DNA of 64,000 nt from Bradyrhizobium sp. BTAi1 (GCF_000015165.1 NC_009485.1:4111501-4175500), one strand, 5' to 3'. Counted from the first letter of the stretch, positions 1 to 9,496 are shown. Made by a program: numbers and translations. Notes: generated from the sequence alone by a model not told the origin.

Positions 1-2
1 AT

Positions 3-857
3 TGGACCGGGATCGACGTCGACGTCTGCCGCGCTGTCGCTGCCGCGATCTTCAACGATCCGACCAAGATCAAGTTCGTGCCGCTGTCCGCAAAGGACCG
101 CTTTACCGCGCTGCAATCGGGCGAGATCGACGTGCTGTCCCGCAACACGACCTGGACCTTGTCGCGCGACACCTCGCTCGGAGCGAATTTCGCCGGCGTC
201 ACCTATTATGATGGCCAGGGCTTCATGGTGAAGAAGGCGCTGAAGGTCAATTCCGCGCTCGAGCTGAACAGTGCCTCTGTCTGCGTGCAGACCGGCACCA
301 CCACCGAACAGAACCTCGCCGACTACTTCAAGGCCAACAAGATGAAGTACGAGGTGATCGCGTTCGCCGGTGCCGACGAGACGGTGAAGGCTTATGAGTC
401 CGGGCGCTGCGACGTGTACACGACGGACGTCTCGGGCCTCTATGCCGAGCGTTTGAAGCTTGCCAACCCGGCGGACCACGTCGTGTTGCCGGAGGTGATC
501 TCGAAGGAGCCGCTCGGACCGATGGTCCGTCACGGTGACGATCAGTGGTTCGATATCGTCAAATGGACCTTGTTTGCGCTGGTCACCGCCGAGGAACTCG
601 GCGTCACGCAGGCGAACGTCGACGAGATGGCCAAGTCGGACAAGCCCGAGTTCAAGCGCGCCTTTGGCACCGATGGCAATCTCGGTGAGCAGCTCGGCCT
701 CACCAAGGACTGGTTCTCCCGGATCGTGAAGGCGGTCGGCAATTATGGCGAGGTGTACGAGCGCAATGTCGGTGCCGGCTCCAAGCTGCAGATCGCCCGC
801 GGACTGAACCAGCTGTGGAACAAGGGCGGTCTGCAATACGCGCCGCCGATCCGCTGA
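3..857 (+). CDS. aapJ: AapJ, general L-amino acid ABC transporter substrate-binding protein (5' end missing)
   Basis: Periplasmic solute-binding protein of the general L-amino acid ABC importer. The reading frame is open from base 3, so the signal peptide and first part of lobe 1 lie before the window. Visible segments are typical of the family: WTGIDVDVCRAVAAAIF at the left edge, then a stretch around DVLSRNTTWTLSRDT and SVCVQTGTTTEQNLADYF in the ligand-binding lobes. The visible part is 284 codons and ends with TGA at 855-857. aapQ starts 28 bp downstream, followed by aapM and aapP, which gives the complete J-Q-M-P order known from Rhizobium. Assignment is firm; only the N-terminus is unseen. 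Confidence 0.93.
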   Translation, partial: WTGIDVDVCRAVAAAIFNDPTKIKFVPLSAKDRFTALQSGEIDVLSRNTTWTLSRDTSLGANFAGVTYYDGQGFMVKKALKVNSALELNSASVCVQTGTTTEQNLADYFKANKMKYEVIAFAGADETVKAYESGRCDVYTTDVSGLYAERLKLANPADHVVLPEVISKEPLGPMVRHGDDQWFDIVKWTLFALVTAEELGVTQANVDEMAKSDKPEFKRAFGTDGNLGEQLGLTKDWFSRIVKAVGNYGEVYERNVGAGSKLQIARGLNQLWNKGGLQYAPPIR

Positions 858-885
858 TCGCTGTACGATATCGGGGCTGCGGCGA

Positions 886-2091
886 ATGAGTATCGAAGCG
901 AGGCTACCGCCTGCGCAATATGGGCTTCGGTTGAAGCGCATGCTCGGAGGAAAGGCAGGATGGAACGGCGTCATCCTGCAGATTCTGTTCGTCGCAGTCC
1001 TGGTGTGGGTTGGCTACGAGATCGTAGCCAACGCCCGCAGCAATCTCGCGGCCCAACGCATCACGTCGGGCTTCGGATTTCTCAACAACACGGCCGGGTT
1101 CGACGTGAACCAGGCCTTGATCAGCTACTCTGGCTCTGACAGCTATAGCCGCGTGCTGCTGGTCGGCATCCTCAATACGTTGCTGGTCTCCGTGATCGGC
1201 ATCGTCCTGTCGACCATCCTCGGCTTCCTGGTCGCGCTCGGCCGGTTGTCGCCGAATGTGCTGCTGTCGCGGGTTTCTGGCGCCTATGTCGAGCTGATCC
1301 GGAACCTGCCTTTGCTGTTCCAGATCCTGTTCTGGTATCTCGCGGTGCTGTCGGCGCTGCCGGGGCCGCGTCAGAGCATCTCGCTGTTTTCGACCTTCTT
1401 TCTGAACAATCGCGGTTTCATTGTTCCGCGCCCGATCGAGGAGCCCGGCCTGACGCCGTTCCTGATCGCGCTCGGGGCCGCGATCGTCGTCTCCCTCGGT
1501 CTGCGTTATTATGCGCGGCGTGAGTTGTTCGTGCGCGGCCATGCGATGCGCATCTGGCCTTACGTGCTCGGCTTGCTGGTCGGCCTGCCGCTGATGGCGA
1601 TGCTGATGTTCGGAGTGCCCGTTGCCTTCGAGGTTCCGGTGCTGAAAGGCTTCAACTTCGCCGGTGGCTCGCGCATCATCCCCGAGCTCGTTGCGCTGAC
1701 CGTGGCGCTGACGATGTACACGGCCTCGTTCATCGCCGAGGTGGTGCGCGGCGGCATCCTCTCGGTGCACAAGGGGCAGATGGAAGCGGGCCTGTCGCTG
1801 GGCCTTAGCCGCGGCACGGTGCTGCGCCTGATCGTGGTGCCGCAGGCGCTGCGGGTGATCCTGCCGCCATTGACCAACCAATATCTCAACTTGACGAAGA
1901 ACTCGTCGCTCGCCGTCGCGATCGGCTACCCCGATCTCGTCTCGGTGTTTGCCGGCACGACGATGAGCCAGACCGGCCAGGCCATCGAGATCATCGCGAT
2001 CACGATGGGCGTCTATCTGGCGATTTCGCTGATCACCAGCGCGATGATGAGCTTCTACAGCTGGCGACTTGGCAAGAGACTTGGTGCATGA
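886..2091 (+). CDS. aapQ: AapQ, amino acid ABC transporter permease
   Basis: Inner-membrane permease of the general amino acid importer, 401 residues. A first membrane segment (about residues 27-46) is followed by a long periplasmic stretch, then a group of hydrophobic segments. The conserved permease loop that contacts the ATPase is near the C-terminus: EVVRGGILSVHKGQMEAG followed by LGLSRGTVLRLIVVPQALR. The large insertion between the early helices and the core is typical of AapQ compared with the short HisQ/M permeases. ATG at 886 lies 28 bp after aapJ. It pairs with AapM to form the heterodimeric channel. Confidence 0.93.
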   Translation: MSIEARLPPAQYGLRLKRMLGGKAGWNGVILQILFVAVLVWVGYEIVANARSNLAAQRITSGFGFLNNTAGFDVNQALISYSGSDSYSRVLLVGILNTLLVSVIGIVLSTILGFLVALGRLSPNVLLSRVSGAYVELIRNLPLLFQILFWYLAVLSALPGPRQSISLFSTFFLNNRGFIVPRPIEEPGLTPFLIALGAAIVVSLGLRYYARRELFVRGHAMRIWPYVLGLLVGLPLMAMLMFGVPVAFEVPVLKGFNFAGGSRIIPELVALTVALTMYTASFIAEVVRGGILSVHKGQMEAGLSLGLSRGTVLRLIVVPQALRVILPPLTNQYLNLTKNSSLAVAIGYPDLVSVFAGTTMSQTGQAIEIIAITMGVYLAISLITSAMMSFYSWRLGKRLGA

Positions 2092-2104
2092 AGAGATTTG
2101 GCGC

Positions 2105-3625
2105 ATGACCGATATCACAGCCTCCACCTTCATTCGCCAGGACATGGCCGGCGAACGTCCGGCACCGGTCAAGACCACGGGGTTCACGGGCTTCGTCCGC
2201 ACCCGGCTGTTGAATTCGCCGACCAACATTCTGCTCACTTTGGTGAGCGCCTTGTTGATCTGGTTCACGGTGATCCCGGCGCTCAAGTTCCTGCTGGTGG
2301 ATGCCGTCTGGGTCGGCAAGGATCGCGAGGCGTGTCTTGAGCAGAACGTCGGCCATGCCGTCGGCGCGTGCTGGCCCTATGTCACCGCGAAATTCGGCCA
2401 GTTCATGTACGGGTTCTATCCCGACGCCGAGCGCTGGCGGGTCAACCTGACCTATGGGCTGGCCGTGGTGCTGCTGGTACCGCTGTTGATCCCGCGCCTG
2501 CCGGCCAAGGGGCTCAACGCCGGCCTGTTCTTTTTCGCGCTTCCGGTGGTCGCATTCTTCCTGCTCTATGGCGGGGGATTGTCGGGCTTCGGCGTGAGCT
2601 GGACCGCGGCCACGCTGCAACTGTTCGCGGAGAGCGTCGACACCGCCGGCAACGCCCTGGTTCGCGGCGGTGCCAACCTGCCGGTCGTCGGCATGCTGAT
2701 GTGGCTGCTCGGCAAGCTCGTCGTTCTGATCGGCATGCTGGCGTCGCTGCTGATCTGGCCACTGGTCTGGGTTCGCGATCAGCTGCAGGCCTCGCATCAG
2801 CCGGTCTGGACCGATCTCGCTTTGACCGCCATCGTGGTCACGGCGCTGGTGTTCGTCATCGGCGGCGGCAGCAGGGCGCTGCGCAGCGTGGTCGCCACCG
2901 CCGCGACCTTCGCCGGCATCGCTCTCGTCATCGCCATCATGGGCCTCGATCGCGGCGGACTTCCGATCGTCGACACCCGGCTCTGGGGCGGCATGCTAGT
3001 CACCCTGGTCGTCTCGGTGATCGGCATCGTCGCCTCGATGCCGATCGGCATCGCGCTGGCGCTCGGCCGCCGTTCGACGATCCCGTTGATCCGGCTGTTC
3101 TCGATCGCCTTCATCGAGCTCGTGCGCGGCGTGCCGCTGATTACGGTGCTGTTCTTCGCCACCTACATGCTGCCGCTGTTCCTGCCCGGCAACATGCGCA
3201 TCGATGGACTGGTGCGGGCGCTGGTCGGCGTGGCGCTGTTTTCCGGGGCCTACATGGCGGAGGTGATCCGCGGCGGCCTGCAGGCGATTCCGCGGGGGCA
3301 GGCGGAGGCGGCGAGCGCGCTCGGCCTGTCCTGGTGGAAGACGACGAGCTTCATCGTGCTGCCGCAGGCGCTGCGCCACGTCATTCCGGGCATCGTCAAC
3401 AGCTTCATCTCGCTGTTCAAGGACACCTCGCTGGTGTCGATCGTGGCGCTGTTCGACCTGCTCGGCAGCCTCAAGGCATCGTTCGCCGATCCGGTCTGGG
3501 CGACGCCGACCACCGCGTTCACGGGGTTCGCCTTCACCGGGCTGATCTACTTCGTCTTCTGCTTCGGCATGTCACGCTACTCCCTGCTGGTCGAGCGCCG
3601 CCTGAACGCGCACCGGCGTCATTGA
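2105..3625 (+). CDS. aapM: AapM, amino acid ABC transporter permease
   Basis: Second permease of the Aap importer, 506 residues from ATG 2105 (MTDITAST...). An in-frame upstream start at 2069 would overlap aapQ; 2105 is preferred because it lies 13 bp after the aapQ stop and has a GAAGAGA purine stretch just upstream. Hydrophobic segments run throughout. The ATPase-contact loop EVIRGGLQAIPRGQAEAA with ALGLSWWKTTSFIVLPQALR is near the C-terminus and closely parallels the AapQ loop. Family, order and length all agree with AapM. Confidence 0.93.
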   Translation: MTDITASTFIRQDMAGERPAPVKTTGFTGFVRTRLLNSPTNILLTLVSALLIWFTVIPALKFLLVDAVWVGKDREACLEQNVGHAVGACWPYVTAKFGQFMYGFYPDAERWRVNLTYGLAVVLLVPLLIPRLPAKGLNAGLFFFALPVVAFFLLYGGGLSGFGVSWTAATLQLFAESVDTAGNALVRGGANLPVVGMLMWLLGKLVVLIGMLASLLIWPLVWVRDQLQASHQPVWTDLALTAIVVTALVFVIGGGSRALRSVVATAATFAGIALVIAIMGLDRGGLPIVDTRLWGGMLVTLVVSVIGIVASMPIGIALALGRRSTIPLIRLFSIAFIELVRGVPLITVLFFATYMLPLFLPGNMRIDGLVRALVGVALFSGAYMAEVIRGGLQAIPRGQAEAASALGLSWWKTTSFIVLPQALRHVIPGIVNSFISLFKDTSLVSIVALFDLLGSLKASFADPVWATPTTAFTGFAFTGLIYFVFCFGMSRYSLLVERRLNAHRRH

Positions 3626-3645
3626 GATCATCGAGCAAGATACAA

Positions 3646-4389
3646 ATGACCGCAAATTCGATCGTCAGCATTTCCGGCCTCAACAAATGGTACGGCGAAT
3701 TCCACGTCCTGCGTGACATCAATCTCGCCGTCGCAAAGGGCGAGCGCATCGTGATCTGCGGGCCCTCGGGCTCCGGCAAATCCACCCTGATCCGCTGCAT
3801 CAACGCGCTGGAGGAGTTTCAGGAAGGCGACATCAATGTCGATGGCATCGATCTCGGACCGAATCTCAAGCGGGTCGACGAGGTCCGGCGCGAGGTCGGG
3901 ATGGTGTTCCAGAGCTTCAACCTGTTCCCGCATCTGACCGTGCTGGAGAACTGCACCTTGGCACCGATCTGGGTGCGCAATGTTCCGCAGAAGGAAGCCG
4001 AGGCGACCGCGATGAAGTTCCTGGAACGGGTCAAGATCCCGCACCAGGCGCAGAAATATCCCGGGCAGATGTCAGGTGGTCAGCAGCAGCGCGTCGCCAT
4101 CGCGCGGGCGCTGTCCATGAACCCGAAAGTCATGCTGTTCGACGAGCCGACCTCGGCGCTCGATCCCGAGATGGTCAAGGAGGTGCTCGACACCATGGTC
4201 GACCTCGCCCAGGAAGGCATGACCATGCTGGTGGTGACGCACGAGATGGGCTTTGCCCGCGAGGTCGCCAACCGCGTCGTGTTCATGGACGCCGGCCAGA
4301 TCATCGAGTCCAATACGCCGCAGGAGTTCTTCGCCAACCCGCAGCACGCCCGCAGCAAGCTGTTCCTGAGCCAGATCCTGCGGCATTGA
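3646..4389 (+). CDS. aapP: AapP, amino acid ABC transporter ATPase
   Basis: ATPase that energises the AapQM channel, 247 residues. Walker A GPSGSGKST is at residues 39-47, the signature reads MSGGQQQR (about 142-149; M in place of the usual L), and Walker B VMLFDEP ends at D166-E167, followed by TSALD and the switch histidine in VVTHEM. ATG 3646 was chosen because it begins the conserved MTANSIVSISGLNKWYG and lies 20 bp after aapM. Last gene of the aapJQMP operon; the gene beyond is convergent. Confidence 0.95.
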   Translation: MTANSIVSISGLNKWYGEFHVLRDINLAVAKGERIVICGPSGSGKSTLIRCINALEEFQEGDINVDGIDLGPNLKRVDEVRREVGMVFQSFNLFPHLTVLENCTLAPIWVRNVPQKEAEATAMKFLERVKIPHQAQKYPGQMSGGQQQRVAIARALSMNPKVMLFDEPTSALDPEMVKEVLDTMVDLAQEGMTMLVVTHEMGFAREVANRVVFMDAGQIIESNTPQEFFANPQHARSKLFLSQILRH

Positions 4390-4445
4390 CGCAGGGCGAA
4401 TGGGGAGCAGCGAATAGGGGTTGTGAAACCTCAAGATCGAGCGAC

Positions 4446-4487
4446 GCTACTCGCTACTCGCTACTCGCTACTCGCTACTCGCTACTC
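4446..4487. repeat. Heptamer tandem repeat, GCTACTC x 6
   Basis: Six perfect head-to-tail copies of GCTACTC fill 42 bp between the convergent 3' ends of aapP and the cysteine synthase gene. The last copy ends 4 bp before the cysteine synthase stop codon (4492-4494). A 7-bp unit in non-coding DNA is the kind of tract expected to vary in copy number between strains. Confidence 0.9.
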
Positions 4488-4491
4488 GCCC

Positions 4492-5526
4492 TCACACGAA
4501 TGGCGGCTTGATGTCGCTGCGCCGCTCCAGCCATTCCGGCACCGGCAGGTTCTTCGCGCGCATGAAGCTCGGATTGTAGAGCTTCGACTGATAGCGATTG
4601 CCGGGGTCGCACAGGATGGTCACGATGGTGTGGCCCGGGCCGAGCTGCTTCGCAAGCTGCACCGCGCCGGCGATGTTGACGCCGCTTGAGCCGCCGAGGC
4701 ACAGGCCTTCGTGCTGCAGCAGGTCGTAGATGGTGTTGACGGCGTCCTCATCCGAAATCAGGAAGGCGGTGTCCACCTTCGCGGTCTCGATCACCGGCGT
4801 GACGCGAGCGATGCCGATGCCCTCGGTGATGGAATCGCCGGGCGTGGATTTGACTTCACCGGTCCTGAACCAATTGTACATCGCGAAGCCATGCGGATCG
4901 GCACAGGCGGTGACGATGCTGCTGTTCTTCTCTTTCAGATAGCGGCTTGTGCCGGCCAGTGTCCCGCCGGTGCCCACCGCGGAAACGAAGCCGTCGACCT
5001 TGCCACCGGTCTGCTCCCAGATCTCGGGCCCGGTCGATTCGTAGTGCGCCTTGGCGTTGTCGAGATTGTTCCACTGGTCGGCGAACAACACGCCGTTCGG
5101 CTCGGTCTTGCGCAGCTCGTCGGCGAGCCGGCGGCCGACATGGGCATAATTGTTCGGATTGTTGAAGGGCAGGGCCGGCACCTCGATCAGATCGGCGCCG
5201 CACAGCCGCAGCATGTCCTTCTTTTCCTGGCTCTGCGTCTCCGGGATCACGATCAGGGTGCGATAGCCGCGCGCGCTGGCGACCACGGCAAGTCCGATGC
5301 CGGTGTTGCCGGCGGTCGATTCGACCACGAGGCCGCCGGGCTTGAGATCGCCGCGCTTCTCGGCCTCCAGGATCATCCATTTGCCGGCGCGGTCCTTCAC
5401 CGACTGGCCCGGATTCATGAACTCGGCCTTGCCAAGAATGGTGCAGCCGGTCGCTTCCGAGGCACGCTTCAGCTTGATCAGGGGCGTGTTGCCGATCGCC
5501 GCGACGACGTCGTTTCTTATGGCCAT
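4492..5526 (-). CDS. cysK: Cysteine synthase (O-acetylserine sulfhydrylase family)
   Basis: PLP enzyme of the beta family expected to make L-cysteine from O-acetylserine and sulfide. 344 residues. The PLP lysine is K44 in NPGQSVKDRAG, the substrate loop reads ESTAGNTGIG, and the phosphate-binding glycine loop reads GTGGTLAG. Start at 5526 (MAIRNDVV) was chosen over 5556 because the family begins there and AAGG lies about 10 bases upstream. The protein is about 20-30 residues longer than E. coli CysK, with a C-terminal extension (SFMRAKNLPVPEWLERR). The fold is clear, but a cystathionine-beta-synthase-like or CysM-type substrate preference cannot be excluded. Confidence 0.85.
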   Translation of the reverse strand: MAIRNDVVAAIGNTPLIKLKRASEATGCTILGKAEFMNPGQSVKDRAGKWMILEAEKRGDLKPGGLVVESTAGNTGIGLAVVASARGYRTLIVIPETQSQEKKDMLRLCGADLIEVPALPFNNPNNYAHVGRRLADELRKTEPNGVLFADQWNNLDNAKAHYESTGPEIWEQTGGKVDGFVSAVGTGGTLAGTSRYLKEKNSSIVTACADPHGFAMYNWFRTGEVKSTPGDSITEGIGIARVTPVIETAKVDTAFLISDEDAVNTIYDLLQHEGLCLGGSSGVNIAGAVQLAKQLGPGHTIVTILCDPGNRYQSKLYNPSFMRAKNLPVPEWLERRSDIKPPFV

Positions 5527-5612
5527 GTCGAAAATACCTTGGGCAGCTTTCCTCAACCAGATCTAGGATGACCCTAGCCTAGTCTCCAGTGCGGCGTAAG
5601 CCGTGCATTCTG

Positions 5613-6842
5613 CTACCCTGACTTGGCGAAAACGACCTGTCTGACGTCGATGTTCCCGGAAAGGAAACCGGCCTCGCAATAGGAGAGATAATATTCCCAC
5701 AATCGCCGGAAGCGCTCATCGAAGCCGGACGGTGTGAGGTCCGGCCAAGCCGCGCGGAAATTACTTCGCCAGATCGCGAGCGTCTTGGCATAATCTTGCC
5801 CGAAGATGCGCTCCCGAATGACGGGAATTCCAAATCGCTCACCCAGCGACTTCAGGATCTGCGGCGTCGGCAGCATGCCGCCGGGAAACACGTAGCGCTG
5901 GATGAAGTCGACCTCGCGCCGATAATGGTGAAACAGATTGTCCTGGATGGTGATCGCCTGGACGCCAACGAGACCGCCGGGCAGCAACCGATCTCGCAAC
6001 TGCGAAAAGTATTTCGGCCAGAACTGCTCGCCGACCGCCTCGATCATTTCGATCGAGGCGATCCGGTCATAGCGGTCGCGCTCGTCGCGATAATCCTGCA
6101 GGCGGATCTCGACCTTGTCGGCGAGGCCCGCTTCGTGGATGCGGCGCTGCGCGAAATCACGCTGCTGCTGGCTGATGGTCAGGCCGACCACCTTGGTGCC
6201 GAACGTCTTGGCGGCATATTCGGCGAAGCCGCCCCAGCCGCAGCCGATCTCGAGCAGCGTCTGGCCGGGCTTAAGATCGATCGCCTCGGCGAGCCGCTTG
6301 TATTTGTTGGTCTGCGCCGCCGTGAGGTCGGTCGTATGCTCCTCGAACAGCGCCGACGAATAGGTCATGCTCGGGTCGAGCCAGGCCGAATAGAACGCAT
6401 TGCCGATGTCGTAATGGGCGTAGATGTTGCGGCGCGCCTGGCGCTTGGTGTTGCGATTGAACCAGTGCCGCACCAGCTGGGCAAACCGGATCAGCGGCTT
6501 GTCCTCGAGCATCGATTGCAGCAAATGCTGGTTCACGCAGAACAGATACAGAAATTGCGTCAGGTCCGGCGTATCCCAGTCGCCGTTCAGATAGGCCTCG
6601 GCAATTCCGATGTCGCCGCCGTTGATGAGGCGCGATGCGAAGCCGTAATTGGCCAGGATCATCGCGGCCGCCGGTCCCGGCTCCGCACCGCCGAGCCGGA
6701 TGATGCGACCGTCGGGCAGGGTGACGTCGAGGGTGCCTTTCCTCAGTCGGGAGCCGAATCCCAGAGCCAGGCGGGGCAGGCGGGGAAGATCGGCAAGCAC
6801 CTTGTCGACGGTGTCGGGGGTAACAGGGATGACGTCCGGCAT
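5613..6842 (-). CDS. cfa: Cyclopropane-fatty-acyl-phospholipid synthase family methyltransferase
   Basis: SAM-dependent enzyme that modifies double bonds of membrane phospholipid acyl chains. 409 residues, the normal length of the family. The signature YAHYDIGNAFY is at residues 141-151 and the SAM motif LLEIGCGWGG at about 196-205. Start 6842 (MPDVIPVTPD) was chosen because upstream in-frame sequence is low quality. Third gene of a reverse-strand operon with the FAD oxidoreductase and DUF1365 protein. In Rhodobacter a similar gene set belongs to a singlet-oxygen sigma-factor regulon, and Cfa-like paralogs make methylated or furan fatty acids, so the exact product here is uncertain. Confidence 0.85.
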   Translation of the reverse strand: MPDVIPVTPDTVDKVLADLPRLPRLALGFGSRLRKGTLDVTLPDGRIIRLGGAEPGPAAAMILANYGFASRLINGGDIGIAEAYLNGDWDTPDLTQFLYLFCVNQHLLQSMLEDKPLIRFAQLVRHWFNRNTKRQARRNIYAHYDIGNAFYSAWLDPSMTYSSALFEEHTTDLTAAQTNKYKRLAEAIDLKPGQTLLEIGCGWGGFAEYAAKTFGTKVVGLTISQQQRDFAQRRIHEAGLADKVEIRLQDYRDERDRYDRIASIEMIEAVGEQFWPKYFSQLRDRLLPGGLVGVQAITIQDNLFHHYRREVDFIQRYVFPGGMLPTPQILKSLGERFGIPVIRERIFGQDYAKTLAIWRSNFRAAWPDLTPSGFDERFRRLWEYYLSYCEAGFLSGNIDVRQVVFAKSG

Positions 6843-6954
6843 GGCAAGTCCATTCACGCAAACGGCTCCGCGGTCCCGCCTCAGGCGCGGCTGGCCGACG
6901 CAGCAGCTGTTCGCGCCTGGATGGAGGGGATCAGAGCGCGCCGACGGTTTCCAG

Positions 6955-7797
6955 TCAGCGCCGAGATATATAAGCGTGGCTGTCGTTTCCCGCCAAGCCG
7001 GTATCGGTTCCATCGGCCGCAATCTCGCCGCGCGGAACGAGGCGGACGCCCTTTGCCCACAGCCGCAGCGCCTCCCAATGGATGGCGCCGAAGATCTTCA
7101 GGGTCACGAGCGGAAGCGAAAGCAAGGCCGCGAGCAGGGAGCTCGTGGTCAGAGCCCGCCGCTGGCCGAAGAACGTCGCCGCGAGCAACGGGCCGTTGCC
7201 GTCGGTTTCCAGAATTCGCAACTTCACGCTCTCGGCGGGGGGCGAGATCCGGAAATGATAGCGCATCGCCATGTCGATGAAAGGCGAGACGTAGAACGTC
7301 TTGTCCTGCTGCTGACGCAGCCCGGCCGTCGACAATTGATCCGGCTCGACCGGCAGCACATAGGGCTTGATCTCGCCGAAGGTGTTGCGCACCTCGTAGA
7401 TCATCAGCGCCAGGGTGCCGTCGCTCCGATAGCAGAAATAGACCGAGAGCGGATTGAAGACGTAACCCAGCAGCCGCGGATAGCACAGCAGCAGGACGCG
7501 GCCGCCCGCGAGATCGATGCCGTGCTCCGCCGCCCGCGCCTGCACATAAGCGAGCAGCGGCGAGCCGTCACGCAGGCCATGGTCGCGTTCGTGAAAGCTG
7601 TAGAGCGCGCGCCGGTTGACCCCGAACAGCGGCGACTGCCGGTCGGCTTCGCCGAGCCGGCCGAGGTCGATCAGCAGGCTCATCACGCGATATTGGAAGC
7701 GATGCGGGACCGGCCGCATCCGCGCATGCATGACGTCGCCGACATAGAGCGTGGCCGCCGCCGGCCGATCGCGTGATCCGGACTGATCGGTTTGCAT
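6955..7797 (-). CDS. DUF1365 family protein
   Basis: 280 residues from ATG 7797 (MQTDQSGS...). The N-terminal LYVGDVMHARMRPVPHRFQYRV and the central YPRLLGYVFNPLSVYFCY are hallmark DUF1365 segments. The biochemical function is not known; the family is almost always found between an FAD-dependent amine-oxidase-like protein and a Cfa-type methyltransferase, as here. Its start lies 7 bp after the stop of the FAD gene, and cfa begins 112 bp after its end, so the three are probably co-transcribed. A role in fatty-acyl chain modification or lipid stress response is inferred from context. Confidence 0.85.
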   Translation of the reverse strand: MQTDQSGSRDRPAAATLYVGDVMHARMRPVPHRFQYRVMSLLIDLGRLGEADRQSPLFGVNRRALYSFHERDHGLRDGSPLLAYVQARAAEHGIDLAGGRVLLLCYPRLLGYVFNPLSVYFCYRSDGTLALMIYEVRNTFGEIKPYVLPVEPDQLSTAGLRQQQDKTFYVSPFIDMAMRYHFRISPPAESVKLRILETDGNGPLLAATFFGQRRALTTSSLLAALLSLPLVTLKIFGAIHWEALRLWAKGVRLVPRGEIAADGTDTGLAGNDSHAYISRR

Positions 7798-7804
7798 GTC
7801 GCCT

Positions 7805-9118
7805 CTATTCCGCGGCCTCGGCGAGCTCCGCCGGAAGTCCCCGCCAGGGCACGGTCGCGCCGAGCGCCTCGGCCACAGCGAGGCCCGAACGCAGCCCATC
7901 CTCGTGGAAACCATAACCCGTCCAGGCCCCGCAGAACCAGGTGTGGCGTTGCCCCTGGATCGCCGCCAGACGCTTCTGCGCCGCAAAGGCGGCCGCCGTG
8001 TATTGCGGGTGCTCGCAGACGTATTTGCCAAACGTAAGCTCCGGCGCCGGAGCGAAGGGCGGGTTGAGGCTCACGAACAGCGGCTTGTCGTGGTCGATGC
8101 CCTGCAGATTGTTCATCCAATAGGTCACCGCGACGTCGTTCATCGGCACGCCCTCGCGCTGCCAGCGCAGGAAATTCCAAGAAGCCCAGGCGCGGCGCCG
8201 CTTCGGCATCAGCCTGGCGTCGCGATGCAGATAGATCGTGTTGGGCGAGTATTTGATTGCGCCGAGAATGCTGCGCTCCTGCTCGTCGGCATCGGCCAGC
8301 ATCGCAAGCGCCTGATCGCTATGGGCGGCGATCACGACATGATCGAAGGTGTCGCGATGGCCGCTGCTGTCCGCCACGACCACGCCCTGTCCGCTGCGCT
8401 CGATGCTGGTGACGGCGCTGCCTAGCCGGATCTGGTTGCGATAGGAGGCCGTCAGCTTCTCGACATATTGGCGGCTGCCGCCCTTGACGGTTCGCCAGAC
8501 CGGACGATCATACTGCAGCAATCGGTGATTGCTGAAGAAGGCTACAAAATTCTCGGCGGGAAAATCCAGCATCTCGGATGCCGGCGCAGACCAGATCGCC
8601 GCCCCCATGGGGGCCAGATAATCGGTCAGCAGCCGTGGCGCGAAATGATTGCGCCGGAAATAGTCGCCGAGCGTCAGCCCCTGCAGGCGGCCGGCCTTGA
8701 AGTCGGCGACGCTTTGCTCGTTGAAGGTCAGGATGTCCCGCAGCATCCACAGATAGGACGTGGACAGCAGGTTGCGCGGCTGGGCGAACAGTCCTTTGGC
8801 GGTATCGAGCCAATTATCACCGCCGCCCTTCCACTCGAAGCGGCCCGCATCCGCCGTCACCGCGAAGCTCATGCTGCTGGCGACCGTCTCGACCCCGAGA
8901 TGATCGAACATGGCGGTCAATTCCGGATAATTCAGCTCATTGTAGACAATGAAGCCGATGTCGACAGCGACAAGGCTGCCATCATAGTCGATCGTTATGG
9001 TGTGACTATGGCCGCCCGGACGGAGATCTCGCTCGTAGACGGTGATCGGATAACGCTTCGCCAAGGACCAGGCTGCGGCATTCCCCGCAATACCTGTTCC
9101 AACCACCGCAACTCGCAT
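7805..9118 (-). CDS. FAD/NAD(P)-binding oxidoreductase of the DUF1365-Cfa cluster
   Basis: 437-residue flavoprotein related to amine oxidases and desaturases. It opens with the dinucleotide-binding fold MRVAVVGTGIAGNAAAW (GxGxxG at about residues 7-12), then the FAD loop YERDLRPGGHS. Start 9118 was chosen because the Rossmann strand should be at the very N-terminus. First gene of the operon with the DUF1365 protein and Cfa. In Rhodobacter sphaeroides, a related flavoprotein desaturates methylated acyl chains on the way to furan fatty acids; that role here is an inference from gene order, not visible in the sequence. Confidence 0.82.
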   Translation of the reverse strand: MRVAVVGTGIAGNAAAWSLAKRYPITVYERDLRPGGHSHTITIDYDGSLVAVDIGFIVYNELNYPELTAMFDHLGVETVASSMSFAVTADAGRFEWKGGGDNWLDTAKGLFAQPRNLLSTSYLWMLRDILTFNEQSVADFKAGRLQGLTLGDYFRRNHFAPRLLTDYLAPMGAAIWSAPASEMLDFPAENFVAFFSNHRLLQYDRPVWRTVKGGSRQYVEKLTASYRNQIRLGSAVTSIERSGQGVVVADSSGHRDTFDHVVIAAHSDQALAMLADADEQERSILGAIKYSPNTIYLHRDARLMPKRRRAWASWNFLRWQREGVPMNDVAVTYWMNNLQGIDHDKPLFVSLNPPFAPAPELTFGKYVCEHPQYTAAAFAAQKRLAAIQGQRHTWFCGAWTGYGFHEDGLRSGLAVAEALGATVPWRGLPAELAEAAE

Positions 9119-9496
9119 GAAGAGCCCCCTGAAGTTCACATGCAAGTTACGGAGCTCCCGCCAATGGGTTTCACCCTGCGCTCCGCGCGTCACACTTGTC
9201 CAAAATGCCATCCGAGAGATGAAATCTTGGTAAGGCGCGCGCCCTGAACTCGCACCCTGTCGTGCAGAAAACCCGCTGATTTGCGGGAGATTCGTCGATC
9301 CGGCCGTCCAGATCGCCGTCGTAGCGGAACGGGACAGGGGGCCCGCGGGGCTGTCCGGCGCCGTGGGGGGCGGCTAGAATGAGTCGTAAGACGACAGGGA
9401 AGCATCACGCCAGTGTCCATCGTGCAGATCGCCGTCGACGAGCCTCGCCGCGCGCCCGCTGAGACGCGGACCGTTGCCGGGAAGCGGGAGAGCCGC

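Noticed and set aside
904..2319. Reverse-strand frame of 471 codons across aapQ
   Set aside because: Arg/Gln/Asp/His-rich shadow of a membrane protein gene; the opposite strand is the unmistakable AapQ frame.
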